This document shows, one piece after another, positions 20,087 through 28,833 of a stretch of DNA of 64,000 nt. Origin of the DNA: Microcyclospora pomicola (lineage: Eukaryota > Ascomycota > Dothideomycetes > Capnodiales); NCBI GenBank assembly GCA_002786065.1, contig NHNY01000027.1:124001-188000 (forward strand), read 5' to 3'. The notes below the pieces were generated by a model that saw only the letters and a list, made by a program, of their open reading frames with translations, did no database searches and was not told where the DNA came from. The stretch's first letter is position 1, and every line of letters begins with the position of its first letter. The position numbers and the translations under genes are program-made.

Positions 20087-22656
20087 ATGATTGATCATCC
20101 AAGTCTTGCCGCTTCTTCAAGGCAAGCTCTGGAGACACTGACCGCGTTGAACACGACTGTGCAAACGAAATACTCCGGCCATGCACCTTACGGACGCCTC
20201 GATGATATACTGCAGCGCTTCAAAATCTGGGCAGGAAACATCGGTGCATTCCACGAACTGCAAAACCCTAGGTCTCTGGAACATCGGGTGAGGACAGCGC
20301 CAAAATTGAGAGCACGCTTCGCAGAACTGCTTGAGGATGTCCGAGACGATCTTGATGAGTGTAAAGCATGCTCTGGTTGCCACCGATAAAGATGGAAGCT
20401 GACATGAGAAACTTCGTAGTGCAGACATTCCTGGAGGGGGCTCCTGTGAATGAAGACTCGGATGCCTCCAAGCTGGAAACAGAGTTCAACGATATCATTG
20501 AAACATTGGATGAGTCCATACGGTCACTATTCAAGACTTCAGGTATTGCACGCAAGGCTGCGATACGCGATCGCTATGCATTGGCATTGAAGAAAGTGGA
20601 TGCTTCTCAGGTTACAGATCCAGATCACGACTTCGATCTCATAGGTGATCTATTTCCACGAATACGAGTCTCCAATTACGACTGGCTACGAACTAGACTG
20701 GCCGCAGCAAATAGTCTGCGCAGACGCTATCTTTACTACTGCGAAATGCACCAGACAAGTGTCCGCCTGGGGACCACGGAAGCCCCAGTCGAGGTGGTAG
20801 ATGAGGTCAAGAACGTAAGGCCGCTGCTAGATCCGACGGACGAAGTACGCACGGAGAAGTCATCTCAATTCGCAAGATCGACCGCGACTACAGTCAATGC
20901 TGCAGCATACGAAGAAATGGAGAGTGGGAATGATGATGTTGAATCCCAGGTCTCCGCATTCTCATACGCCACCGAATCGGCCATCCCCATGCGCTACAAA
21001 ATCATCGATCTAGAAGATGTCAACGACGGACAGGACGAGTTCATTTGCCCCTACTGCCGGAAGGAGCTGTCTTGTACCTCGCAAGATCGGTGGAAGAAAC
21101 ATGTCTTGTCCGATCTGAAAGCATATGTCTGCCTCGACGGAGATTGCGATACTCGGCTATTCGAAGACAGCCGGTCTTGGATGGATCACCAGCTTACTTC
21201 ACATTTAAGGCGATGGCTTTGTCCTTATTGCGATGACGAGAAACGCCACGACGATCTGGGACAGTTCAAGGAGCACTTGCGTCAGAGCCATGCAACGCGA
21301 TTCCGAGAACAACAGATCGAACAACTCTGTAAAGTCAGCGAACAAGAGCCGGATGTGATCTCTGTCGCTGCATGTCCGTTTTGCGATTGGCGTACAAAGC
21401 TGGCGTATAGCGATCCACAGCGTTATAGTGGGGCCGAAGTTACGGTGAAGCTGCGAAGATTCCGGAGACATATCGGATCACATATGGAACAGGCAGCTCT
21501 CGCCATCTTGGCCGTCGAGGACGATCAAGAACAAGATCTTGATGCCGGTAGTTCAGAGTCATGGGGTGCGCCTTCAAATGTGGATGACGCCACGTCACAG
21601 CCCAAGACAGATCATGGAAAACAAAAAGAGACGATGCAAGGGGCGGTCGATGCACAAAGACCACAGGACGAGGTGCCGAAAGCAGAAGTACAGGATCTGA
21701 AGAAGATCCTGCCACTGATAGTTGGGCCCATCACGCCTGTAAGCACGTACTTTGACCGACCAGCACTAGCAAAAGAGCTACGGACGCACATGACCAGCCC
21801 ATCATCCAACACGGGACTCGCACATGCTGTAGCGGTCACAGGGCTCGACGGCTGCGGCAAAAGACAGCTGGTTCGCTCATACATTGAGACGTACAAGAAG
21901 GAATACGACGTCATCTTCTGGCTGAATGCATCAAGCACAAGAGCACTGGCATCGAGCTTCGAATCGTGTTATGCGGCGTTACATGACTCGGCAATTGCAC
22001 CGACGACTCGCGAGACGAGGTTGCGATATATGCCTGCCGTCAAAGCGGTCTTGAACTGGCTGGACTCGCGATGGGATGAGTGGTGGCTTGTTGTCTTCGA
22101 CCAAGCGGACGAAATTTTGGCAGAACTCCCGTGGATCATACCTCAAAGCCAGACAGGCGCGGTGATTGTCATCAGCCATGATCCAGGCAGCTCCAGGATC
22201 TTTAGGTCTGGATGCGAGACCGTTGCAGTAGGAATGTTGGACGTGGACGAAGCATTGGCATTGTTCCAAACCGTGCTCAAGTCTGGTGAGACTGGAGATG
22301 GTCCTGAATACACGAAACTGTCGCCAGAGTTCGTGAGAAAAATTGCCCATGGTCTGCCGCGGCTTCCAGACGCTTTGACCCAGCTGGCCATATCGATTCG
22401 CAAGTACGAAGGCGACGACATAGCAAGAGTCGTGCTCCAGCATCTTGATCAGCTTGATTCCGTTGATGAGGTTGACCCACAAGCTGAGCAGTACATGGGA
22501 CTTCCGCAGAAGAACAAGCGGCATTCGGTCTCGTCCTCGTCGTCAAATCGACTTGGGCAAACACTTGTGACTCGTTGGAAGGAAGCAGTCAAGTTAGTCA
22601 CAGGATCAGCGTCACAGTCTAATTCTAGGATGCAGGGTACGCACACTCACCCATGA
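20087..22656 (+). CDS. C2H2 zinc-finger NB-ARC-like STAND protein
   Basis: Putative NLR-like intracellular sensor. Exons 20087-20360 and 20420-22656 flank a 59-bp intron (GTAAAG donor, CTGAC branch, CGTAG acceptor), giving 836 residues and the join DDLDE-L-QTFLEGAP. Residues 1 to about 240 are helical. About 298-470 hold degenerate C2H2 fingers of the kind found before NTPase domains in fungal immune-like proteins: FICPYCRKEL, YVCLDGDCDTRLFEDS, WLCPYCDDEK and ACPFCDWRTK, each with later His residues. An NTPase domain follows at about 530-740, with a P-loop VTGLDGCGKRQLV (about 565) and a Walker B-like WWLVVFDQADEI. The residue after the P-loop lysine is Arg where Thr or Ser binds Mg, so nucleotide hydrolysis is doubtful. 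The protein ends about 100 residues after the NTPase with no WD, TPR or ankyrin repeats. A GTACGC near 22637 could be a further donor, so the 3' end is less sure. Confidence 0.82.
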
Positions 22657-23780
22657 CGCCCGCGACGACGAGGTCATGCACACACATGACACCAAAAGCC
22701 ATCAGAACATGAAGTGAGGTCTAGATAAACATCCCTTAGCGACGCTGCTTCCCGGTCCAGTCACAGCGAAGCCGGGAAAAGCTGCCTGAGTGTTCGAATC
22801 ACCCCGCCGTAGAATTGGGGCTCGCACATGCTCGTGAACGCGCACTGGTGTTCACATGCATCATGAAGTGGCAGGTGAATTTGAGGGAGGACGTGAACTG
22901 TACTAGTGACGGGAGGGGCCGGGCCCGACGTTCGGGCAGGTCCGCGATGCCGTGCCAGGAACGACACTTTGTTCTCTAGGTACCATATTCCCAGAATTGA
23001 ATACTACATAAGGTGAAGATCATGTACAGCTGCCTGTTACACGAGTGTCACGCGTGGCTAAGGCTCGCACCTCGCGCACAGGCCTCAATCTATACCTTGC
23101 TGCTGCAGCATAACAATGTTCCTTGAACACTTTTTCCCCAACTAGCCCGCGAATACAGCCAGCGAAGCAGAGTTCCGCTACCGAAACGACATGATCTCTC
23201 TGTCGCAAACGAATGATACCACTGTTCCCTCCTCTCCTCTCCTCTCCCCTCCGCGCCATCACGTACTCGATCGTCCCGAAGCCAAGTGAACCATCGAACC
23301 TCTGCCATGTGACCTACACTAAACCAAACCCCTCTCATCCGAAACCCAGCCCGGCTTATTCCCGTTTGCATGATCTGCAACTGGAACAAATACAAGCGAG
23401 CCCGAGAACCGGTCCCTGCGACGTCGATCGTTTGAGATCTATTGGGTACGAACCCCATGAAAGCCTGTGTAGGCTCGAATTGTGTTATTGTTGGTGTGGA
23501 GAGAGGGGTGGGGAGCTCCTCTCTAGTGCCAATGGCGTGAGAAGTCGCGACGGATCGGTGGGTAACGTCATCTGTAGGTGATATGTCTTTGTATATATGT
23601 ATTTGGGTGGAAGATCTTATCACTGAGTATTTGATTGGAACTTTTTTTCTCGAAAAGGATATAGATAAAGATTTGCGGAAGTCTGCTGTTGCATGTTGCG
23701 AAGGATCGGTTGATCGAACATTACGCTGCACTCGCAAGAAGGACATATCAACGCTCGAGTGGATAAATTCAAGGACAGTC
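22657..23780. other. Intergenic stretch with a polypyrimidine tract
   Basis: Between the STAND gene and the secreted-protein gene. A CTCCTCTCCTCTCC-type tract lies at about 23220-23250. A 290-codon frame on the minus strand (23090-23962) overlaps the next gene's start and looks accidental. No RNA gene was recognised. Confidence 0.45.
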
Positions 23781-24455
23781 ATGGCGTCGCATGCTCTCCT
23801 CTTCTCCATTTTCGCCGCGCTCTCCTTCACTCCCACGATACTTGCATCATCAGCTTGCATCTCCTCGGGCCTGCTCATTCCTCCCTCCTCTCCGGTCCTC
23901 GAACAGTCATTCACACTTACCGCCCGCAACGGTTCAGGCCACAGTCTACCCGTCGTCAGCACCGAGAATCCCCTCCCCGGCGGGTTCTATAAACCACTTT
24001 CCCTGGGCCCTAGCAGCACGAATGTCTCCGACGACATCGTGCCCAAGTTCAGCCTCCAAGGTGGGACGGCCTACGCGACTGGCGGCCTAGTGCTAAGCAT
24101 GCAAGCCACACCTTTGCTAGTGAGCGTGCCACTGTTCATCTCGGCGGACTCAAGCCAGGTCATCACCAATCTGGCTGCGGTCAATGCAACGTGCGATGGA
24201 GTCGAGATCATGTTGTTGCGGTTTCAGGATCTGCTGGATGCGCCGCTGGCCGGAGGAGTGGCCAATGGCTCGTTTGTGCCGGGCACGGCGCTGAACAGTC
24301 CGATTTTGGAGCCGGTATTGGGCCTTGGTAAGTTCTTGCCTTTGTCTCTCTTCGCGGCCTATCTGAAAATCGCGCATGACTGATGTGGTTCATCCATAGA
24401 TCTGGGCGTACCGATTGACTTGATTATTGTGCCGTACGATGTTGGGAGTGATTGA
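23781..24455 (+). CDS. Putative secreted protein, about 200 residues, fungal
   Basis: Exons 23781-24327 and 24400-24455 with a 72-bp intron (GTAAGT donor, CCATAG acceptor) give 200 residues. The first about 22 residues (MASHALLFSIFAALSFTPTI) form a classic signal peptide, with a likely cut after ILASSA. There is no further membrane helix and few Cys (two in the mature part), so it is not a typical small cysteine-rich effector. The mature part is hydrophobic, with several Asn-X-Ser/Thr sites (NGSG, NVSD, NATC, NGSF). Splicing changes the ending from a run-on to LDLGVPIDLIIVPYDVGSD. I do not recognise a named family; it looks like one of the conserved fungal proteins of unknown function found in cell walls. 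The upstream open frame to 23583 lacks protein character, so the ATG at 23781 is preferred. Confidence 0.72.
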
Positions 24456-25475
24456 AAGTGGTAACGAGAGGAAACGACGGAATGGGAAGGGGCTGAAGAA
24501 ACGCAGAAGAATACCATAGCCTGGGGACCTAATTTGTTTGACGCATGGCGAGCTCGATACAACAAGATCCCTACGCAGAGTCTTCTATGTTGCATCAATA
24601 CTTGCCACTGAACACAAGAAATGAGTGTCGAAAGAGTCTGATCAGTTGATCCGGCTACTCAGTCACAACTGTAGTATGAAGATTTTCAGTCTATACGCTG
24701 GAAAGATATCATCGCGCAAGGTCAAAACTCAGCATCGTCGCACGGGACGGGTGACATTGCTGACATCGCTGCGGCTGGTCATACTGTACGAACCGTAGAG
24801 CGGCCACGGTTGCCGTCCGGGTCCACGGCACATCTGAAGGGGTAAATGGATGGCAGGATGGAGAGGAGTAGGTTCCGGAGACGGTGCCTGGAATGGACGG
24901 GTGAGCGATGGTGAAGGCGGTAGGTGTCGTAGTTATTGGTGGTGTGGTCAACTGATCTGGCTGCGGCAGAAGAGAAGTGGAGGCGGGGTAAGTCTAGGCT
25001 GCACGGCACGGCCGGGCTAGAGCCAAAGGACATGCAAAAGTTCCATGACACGACAATTGGCCGCAGAGCTGCCTCCCATGTCGCACCTCCACGACGGCGA
25101 TGCATGTCACTGTCGAACACATCGCAAAATCGCTGTCACCGCCATTCATTTGTACCACTTCTATACTGTACCACCTTTTCTCCTCTTCAATCATCCTGTA
25201 TTTACTAAACTCACTCCATTCCACCACCTGCTATTCCCGTCTTCAGCGCTACGGTTACGCGCCGCTACACGACCCAGAACCACATGTCTTGCACATGACT
25301 ACCGCCCATTCCCTCCTTGCATCATCTTAATACCCCCAGCTATTCCCTCTCCTCGTCACCGCAACCGTGCGATTTCTTGATACGTCGGACAACACGCGCC
25401 GTCGCCTTGCTGTTCGTACCACCATCCAGACATCCGCATAGCCCTTCCTCCAGCTATCAGTATATACCTTGCACA
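24456..25475. other. Intergenic stretch upstream of the glutaredoxin gene
   Basis: About 1 kb with no convincing gene. The last 350 bases are rich in C and T on the plus strand (TCTTCAATCATCC, CCCAGCTATTCCCTCTCC), typical of a fungal promoter and leader. Short Thr/Pro-rich frames here look accidental. Confidence 0.45.
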
Positions 25476-26489
25476 ATGCCATCCAGCCGGCGGCTGAAAG
25501 TCACTGGCTTTGCAGTCGTGCTCGCCATCCTCGTCATTCTATACATCACCAATGGCGCTGCCAATACCCGCGACTCGCCATTCTATACGCGTACGGTCGC
25601 AGCCCTCAAACAAAAAGAGGAAGCGGCTGCAAGACAAGAGATGCTAGCGGGGGAGAGACAGAGACAAGATAGAGTCGACAAGATCCAAAAGGAGCACGAA
25701 AAAGCAGTCGCCGATGCAGAGGTGCCAGTCATCACTAAGCCAGCAGCACAGAAGCCAGAAGGACAGAAGCTCGAAGGACAGAAGCCAGTAGCACAGAAGC
25801 CAGATGGACAGAAGCCGCTGGTGGCAGACGAGGTCGATCCGATCAGCGGACAGAAAGCAGCCGACAAAGTGAAGCCGGTCGCAGGTCGCAAGACGATGAA
25901 GGATGACCGGATATACCCAGGCAAAGCATCCGAAGGCGATCACGATGGCGTTGCCCGAGTCGGCAATGTGGAGAACAAGGCGGCGAATCTAAAGAAGACT
26001 GGTGACGAGACTGACGCCAAGGAACCAACGAAAGAGGAACGCGAAGCAGAGAAGGAATTGAACGACATCTTGAAGAAGAGCCCTATCATCGTCTTCAGCA
26101 AGTCGTACTGCCCGTACAGCAAAAAAGCCAAGGTTCGTATCGTGACATGCACTTCCACATCAATGCACATGACTAATGTCATTCATCAGCACATCCTCCT
26201 CGATCTCTACAACATCACCCCAGCACCACACGTGGTCGAGCTCGATACCCACCCGCTCGGCCCCGCTCTGCAAGATGCCCTGCAGACCTCGACCGGCCGA
26301 CGAACGGTCCCTAATATTCTCATCAACGGCCGCAGCATCGGTGGCGGCGACGATGTGCAGAAACTGCACGACGACGGCAAGCTCGTCGATCTGGTGCAGT
26401 CCATGGGTGGCCGGCGCGTCACGGCTGTCGCTGTAGACAGTGCGACGGACGACTCGTCGGCGAAGAAGGGGCTGAAGTTCAAGGCGTAG
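25476..26489 (+). CDS. Membrane-anchored monothiol glutaredoxin (Grx6/Grx7-like)
   Basis: Thiol oxidoreductase of the early secretory pathway, using glutathione; by analogy with yeast Grx6/Grx7 it would sit in the ER or Golgi with its catalytic domain in the lumen. Exons 25476-26132 and 26190-26489 flank a 57-bp intron (GTTCGT donor, GACTAAT branch, CATCAG acceptor). Its length is a multiple of three, so the unspliced frame stays open. The product has 318 residues. Residues about 9-28 form a type II signal anchor (TGFAVVLAILVILYITNG). A long charged linker with imperfect Gln-Lys-Pro repeats precedes the glutaredoxin domain, with the active site SYCPYSKKAK, GSH-binding RRTVPNILI, and GGGDDVQKLHD. 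The single active-site Cys (CPYS) matches Grx7. The intron falls just after the active site. The ATG at 25476 is chosen because it directly precedes the anchor. Confidence 0.93.
   Translation: MPSSRRLKVTGFAVVLAILVILYITNGAANTRDSPFYTRTVAALKQKEEAAARQEMLAGERQRQDRVDKIQKEHEKAVADAEVPVITKPAAQKPEGQKLEGQKPVAQKPDGQKPLVADEVDPISGQKAADKVKPVAGRKTMKDDRIYPGKASEGDHDGVARVGNVENKAANLKKTGDETDAKEPTKEEREAEKELNDILKKSPIIVFSKSYCPYSKKAKVRIVTCTSTSMHMTNVIHQHILLDLYNITPAPHVVELDTHPLGPALQDALQTSTGRRTVPNILINGRSIGGGDDVQKLHDDGKLVDLVQSMGGRRVTAVAVDSATDDSSAKKGLKFKA
25739..25818 (+). repeat. Imperfect 15-bp tandem repeats encoding (Q-K-P/L-x-G/A)n
   Basis: About five copies of a CAGAAGCCAGAAGGA-like unit lie in the linker of the glutaredoxin gene. 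The unit keeps the frame, so copy-number change would only alter linker length. Confidence 0.75.
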
Positions 26490-26925
26490 ATGACGGACGC
26501 TATAGAGCTCGTGTACGATTTTCATGTCAGACCTCGTGTGGAGTGGTGTATTTGTGTACGATGCGGAAACCAAATTGGCGATCAGGTGGCTGGCTGGGCC
26601 GCTTCAGTGCGCCGTTTCGCGGGCGTTGGAAGGAATTCCGGTATTGGCATCAATGAAGGAGAAACTGGCTGGTGAAAGGCGTTGTTGGTACCCTCCGACC
26701 TACAAATGAGATATCCACGACCCAGGCACGACAGACTTTCTCGTGTGGATGTTGTGTTCTTGTGTGGAAGAAGAGAAGAGACTTATTACTCGGATAGAAC
26801 TCTGTTAAGAATAAATGAGATATGACGCAAGAATCGAGTGTCAAATCCGCGAGGGTCTATGCGAGCGAACCGTGATGAAGTTATTGCCTTTCCAAGCATA
26901 CGACATGCTACGCTTTACAAGACAC
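26490..26925. other. Convergent intergenic stretch
   Basis: About 440 bases between the 3' ends of the glutaredoxin and LYR genes. It holds 3' flanks only; no frame or repeat of note. Confidence 0.5.
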
Positions 26926-27915
26926 CTATTTCGGATTGTCGGGTTTGCCTTCAATCTCTGTCATCCTGGAGATCCCCTCCACTCGACGTGCCTCCTTTCT
27001 TTTCTCTTTAACCCTGGCAAAGAAAGCCTCCTTCTTCTCCCTCAGGCGCGTCGCCTTCTCCTGATCATACAGCGCCTGCTCGCGATCCACCACCCCCTGC
27101 ATCTTCTCCGCCATTGCCCTGAAGTGCTCGTTCTCCTGCCATAAATGACCCCTCACGTTATGCAGCGCCTCTCCCACCGCATACTTCCACTTCGACATAT
27201 CCTGGCCCGCATCTCTCTCTTCATTCTCGATGGAAGCTCTACCCCTCCCCCCCTCCCTCCTGTTCCGTTCTTCCGCCACCCGCTCGTCCCACTCGTCCTC
27301 CCACCGCGCCAGCTGCAACTCCCCCTCCAACGCCTGCTTGCGATCATGCCGCCGCTGCCGGATCGTGACCCGCTGCCGGATATACCGCGACAGCGCCTCG
27401 GGCTGCGGCTTCTTCACCCGCAACATCGGCACGAAGTTCGCGCGCACCAGCACCGGCACATGGCGCCGGCCGGACAATTGGTGCAGCGGTAGGGGGCGCT
27501 CGAACAGCGTGGTCTGCTGAGCCGTCCGCGCCCGCGTCGTCTCGGCTTTCTGCTGCCGCTCGCGCTTCGCCTGCTCCCGGCGCAGGTGCTTCGGCAGCAC
27601 GGTCGGAGGGCGCTGTTTCGCGGCCGGGCTCGCGCGCTCGAGCAGCGAGACTACGGTGTCGGCATTGCGTGCCGCGATCGCGGCATCGAGGATGTCCAGC
27701 GCTTCATAGCCGGCGGCGAAGCGGAGTCTCAGCTGCCGCTGGCTGGTGTCGAAGCGGGCCTGCTTGAAGCGCGTGCGGATGAGGTTCTGCAGCTCATCGC
27801 GTTGCCAGGTGAGCAGGGCGGGGGTGCGCTGCGCTTGGGCGAGCAGGGCCCGGTAGAGCGCGACGGCGGCGATGCGGTGGAGACCTGAGTTGCGCGGGAT
27901 CAGGTGGGCGGGCAT
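26926..27915 (-). CDS. LYR-motif (Complex1_LYR-like) protein, Cup1-like
   Basis: Probable mitochondrial LYR-family protein. Such proteins bind the acyl carrier protein and assist Fe-S cluster or respiratory assembly; the fission-yeast relative is called Cup1. Single exon, 329 residues, starting at 27915, the first in-frame ATG. The N-terminus has ALYRALLAQAQRTP (LYR at residues 20-22), then IRTRFKQARFDTS with the downstream basic and Phe residues typical of the motif. The rest is strongly basic and Arg/Glu-rich, with predicted long helices (QRQQKAETTRARTA; EKATRLREKKEAFFARVKEK). Several minus-strand Arg codons are CGC, so GC content is high and leaves long accidental frames opposite. The C-terminal extension is about three times longer than that of minimal LYR proteins. 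The LYR call is good; the Cup1 assignment is from overall layout. Confidence 0.8.
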   Translation of the reverse strand: MPAHLIPRNSGLHRIAAVALYRALLAQAQRTPALLTWQRDELQNLIRTRFKQARFDTSQRQLRLRFAAGYEALDILDAAIAARNADTVVSLLERASPAAKQRPPTVLPKHLRREQAKRERQQKAETTRARTAQQTTLFERPLPLHQLSGRRHVPVLVRANFVPMLRVKKPQPEALSRYIRQRVTIRQRRHDRKQALEGELQLARWEDEWDERVAEERNRREGGRGRASIENEERDAGQDMSKWKYAVGEALHNVRGHLWQENEHFRAMAEKMQGVVDREQALYDQEKATRLREKKEAFFARVKEKRKEARRVEGISRMTEIEGKPDNPK

Positions 27916-28262
27916 GAAGGCGCCATGGGGCGGTGATGGAGGGGACTTGTTGTGGCCTTTGTGGGGGATGATGTGGCTGTGGGAACTTTTTTGGACTAAG
28001 TTCGGAGGCAGATGCGCGCGGATCGCGATGTCACGTGCTCTTCTCACTTCACAACATATCAAGATATATGGAGCTTCCTATGCTCACATTCTCTTCATAA
28101 GCATTGCATTAGTTCAACAGACTCTCTTGATCAAGGCGTCGATAGTCCATATACGACAAACTCTACGCCTAGCCGCACATATCAATTGAACCGAACTCTC
28201 TCACGCAAACCCCAAACTTCCCCGAATTCCATGCCCACTACCAGATCCATTCCATAGCCCCC
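27916..28262. other. Intergenic stretch between two minus-strand genes
   Basis: About 350 bases serving as promoter of the LYR gene and 3' flank of the small acidic gene. Nothing else is visible. Confidence 0.5.
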
Positions 28263-28511
28263 TCAAGCACCCCCCTCCCTCTTCGCATATTCATCCTCCA
28301 TCCTCTCCTCGAACAGCTTGTCCGCCGCGGCCTCCGCGCTGCCCGGCTGGCCGCCGCTCATAGAGCTGCTCTGGCCACCCTGCTGTGCTGGGGGCACCTC
28401 AGATTGCGAGGCCTCTGAGACGAGCGTCGCGGATGACTCGTCCACCGCGGTCTCGGAGTTCGCGGGTGCCTCCTTGCCGGGGTTGTTGGAGTGGTAGGGG
28501 ACTTCGGCCAT
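28263..28511 (-). CDS. Small acidic conserved fungal protein (82 residues)
   Basis: Single exon starting at 28511. It opens MAEVPYHSNNPGKEAPANSE, is low in hydrophobic residues and rich in Glu, Ser, Ala and Gln, and so is probably disordered. It ends with a charged helix, LFEERMEDEYAKREGGA. I recall similar endings in short uncharacterised Dothideomycete and Eurotiomycete proteins but cannot name a family. It is transcribed away from the Nop4 gene across 322 bases, so the two may share a promoter. The proper start context, the highly biased composition and the conserved-looking tail favour a real gene. Function unknown. Confidence 0.65.
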   Translation of the reverse strand: MAEVPYHSNNPGKEAPANSETAVDESSATLVSEASQSEVPPAQQGGQSSSMSGGQPGSAEAAADKLFEERMEDEYAKREGGA

Positions 28512-28833
28512 GGTTTGCTGGTCTTGGTTGAACTGTTGGATGGATATGAATTGGAATCCTCTTGCGTTCTTCAAATCTGTGTGTGAGATAAGATTTAGAT
28601 TTCTGTTTGGTCTACAGACTGCCAATGCCCTCGATCTAGTCTTTCTTGTCTTGCCTAGAAGCTTGCTTGTTCTTGTGACCTGCGCTGCGTCATGCGGTGG
28701 GTAACATCACGTGACTGGTATCTTTAGCGCTGGTCGGCGAAAGAAAGCTCGAATCGCCGACGGAATTCTCGAAAAAGTTTGGGATGGTACGAAACAATTC
28801 TTACGATTCCGCTTGAGACACTTGTTTTGTATC
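28512..28833. promoter_or_regulatory. Divergent promoter, small acidic gene and Nop4
   Basis: A 322-bp gap between two opposite start codons. No TATA box was recognised on either strand. Nop4 belongs to the ribosome-biogenesis regulon in yeasts, but I saw no clear element for it here. Confidence 0.5.

Noticed and set aside
22790-22830. GTTCGAATC, resembling a tRNA B box
   Set aside because: No cloverleaf can be folded around it and no A box lies upstream.
23090-23962. 290-codon minus-strand frame near the secreted-protein gene
   Set aside because: It overlaps that gene's signal peptide, has random composition and matches no known pattern.
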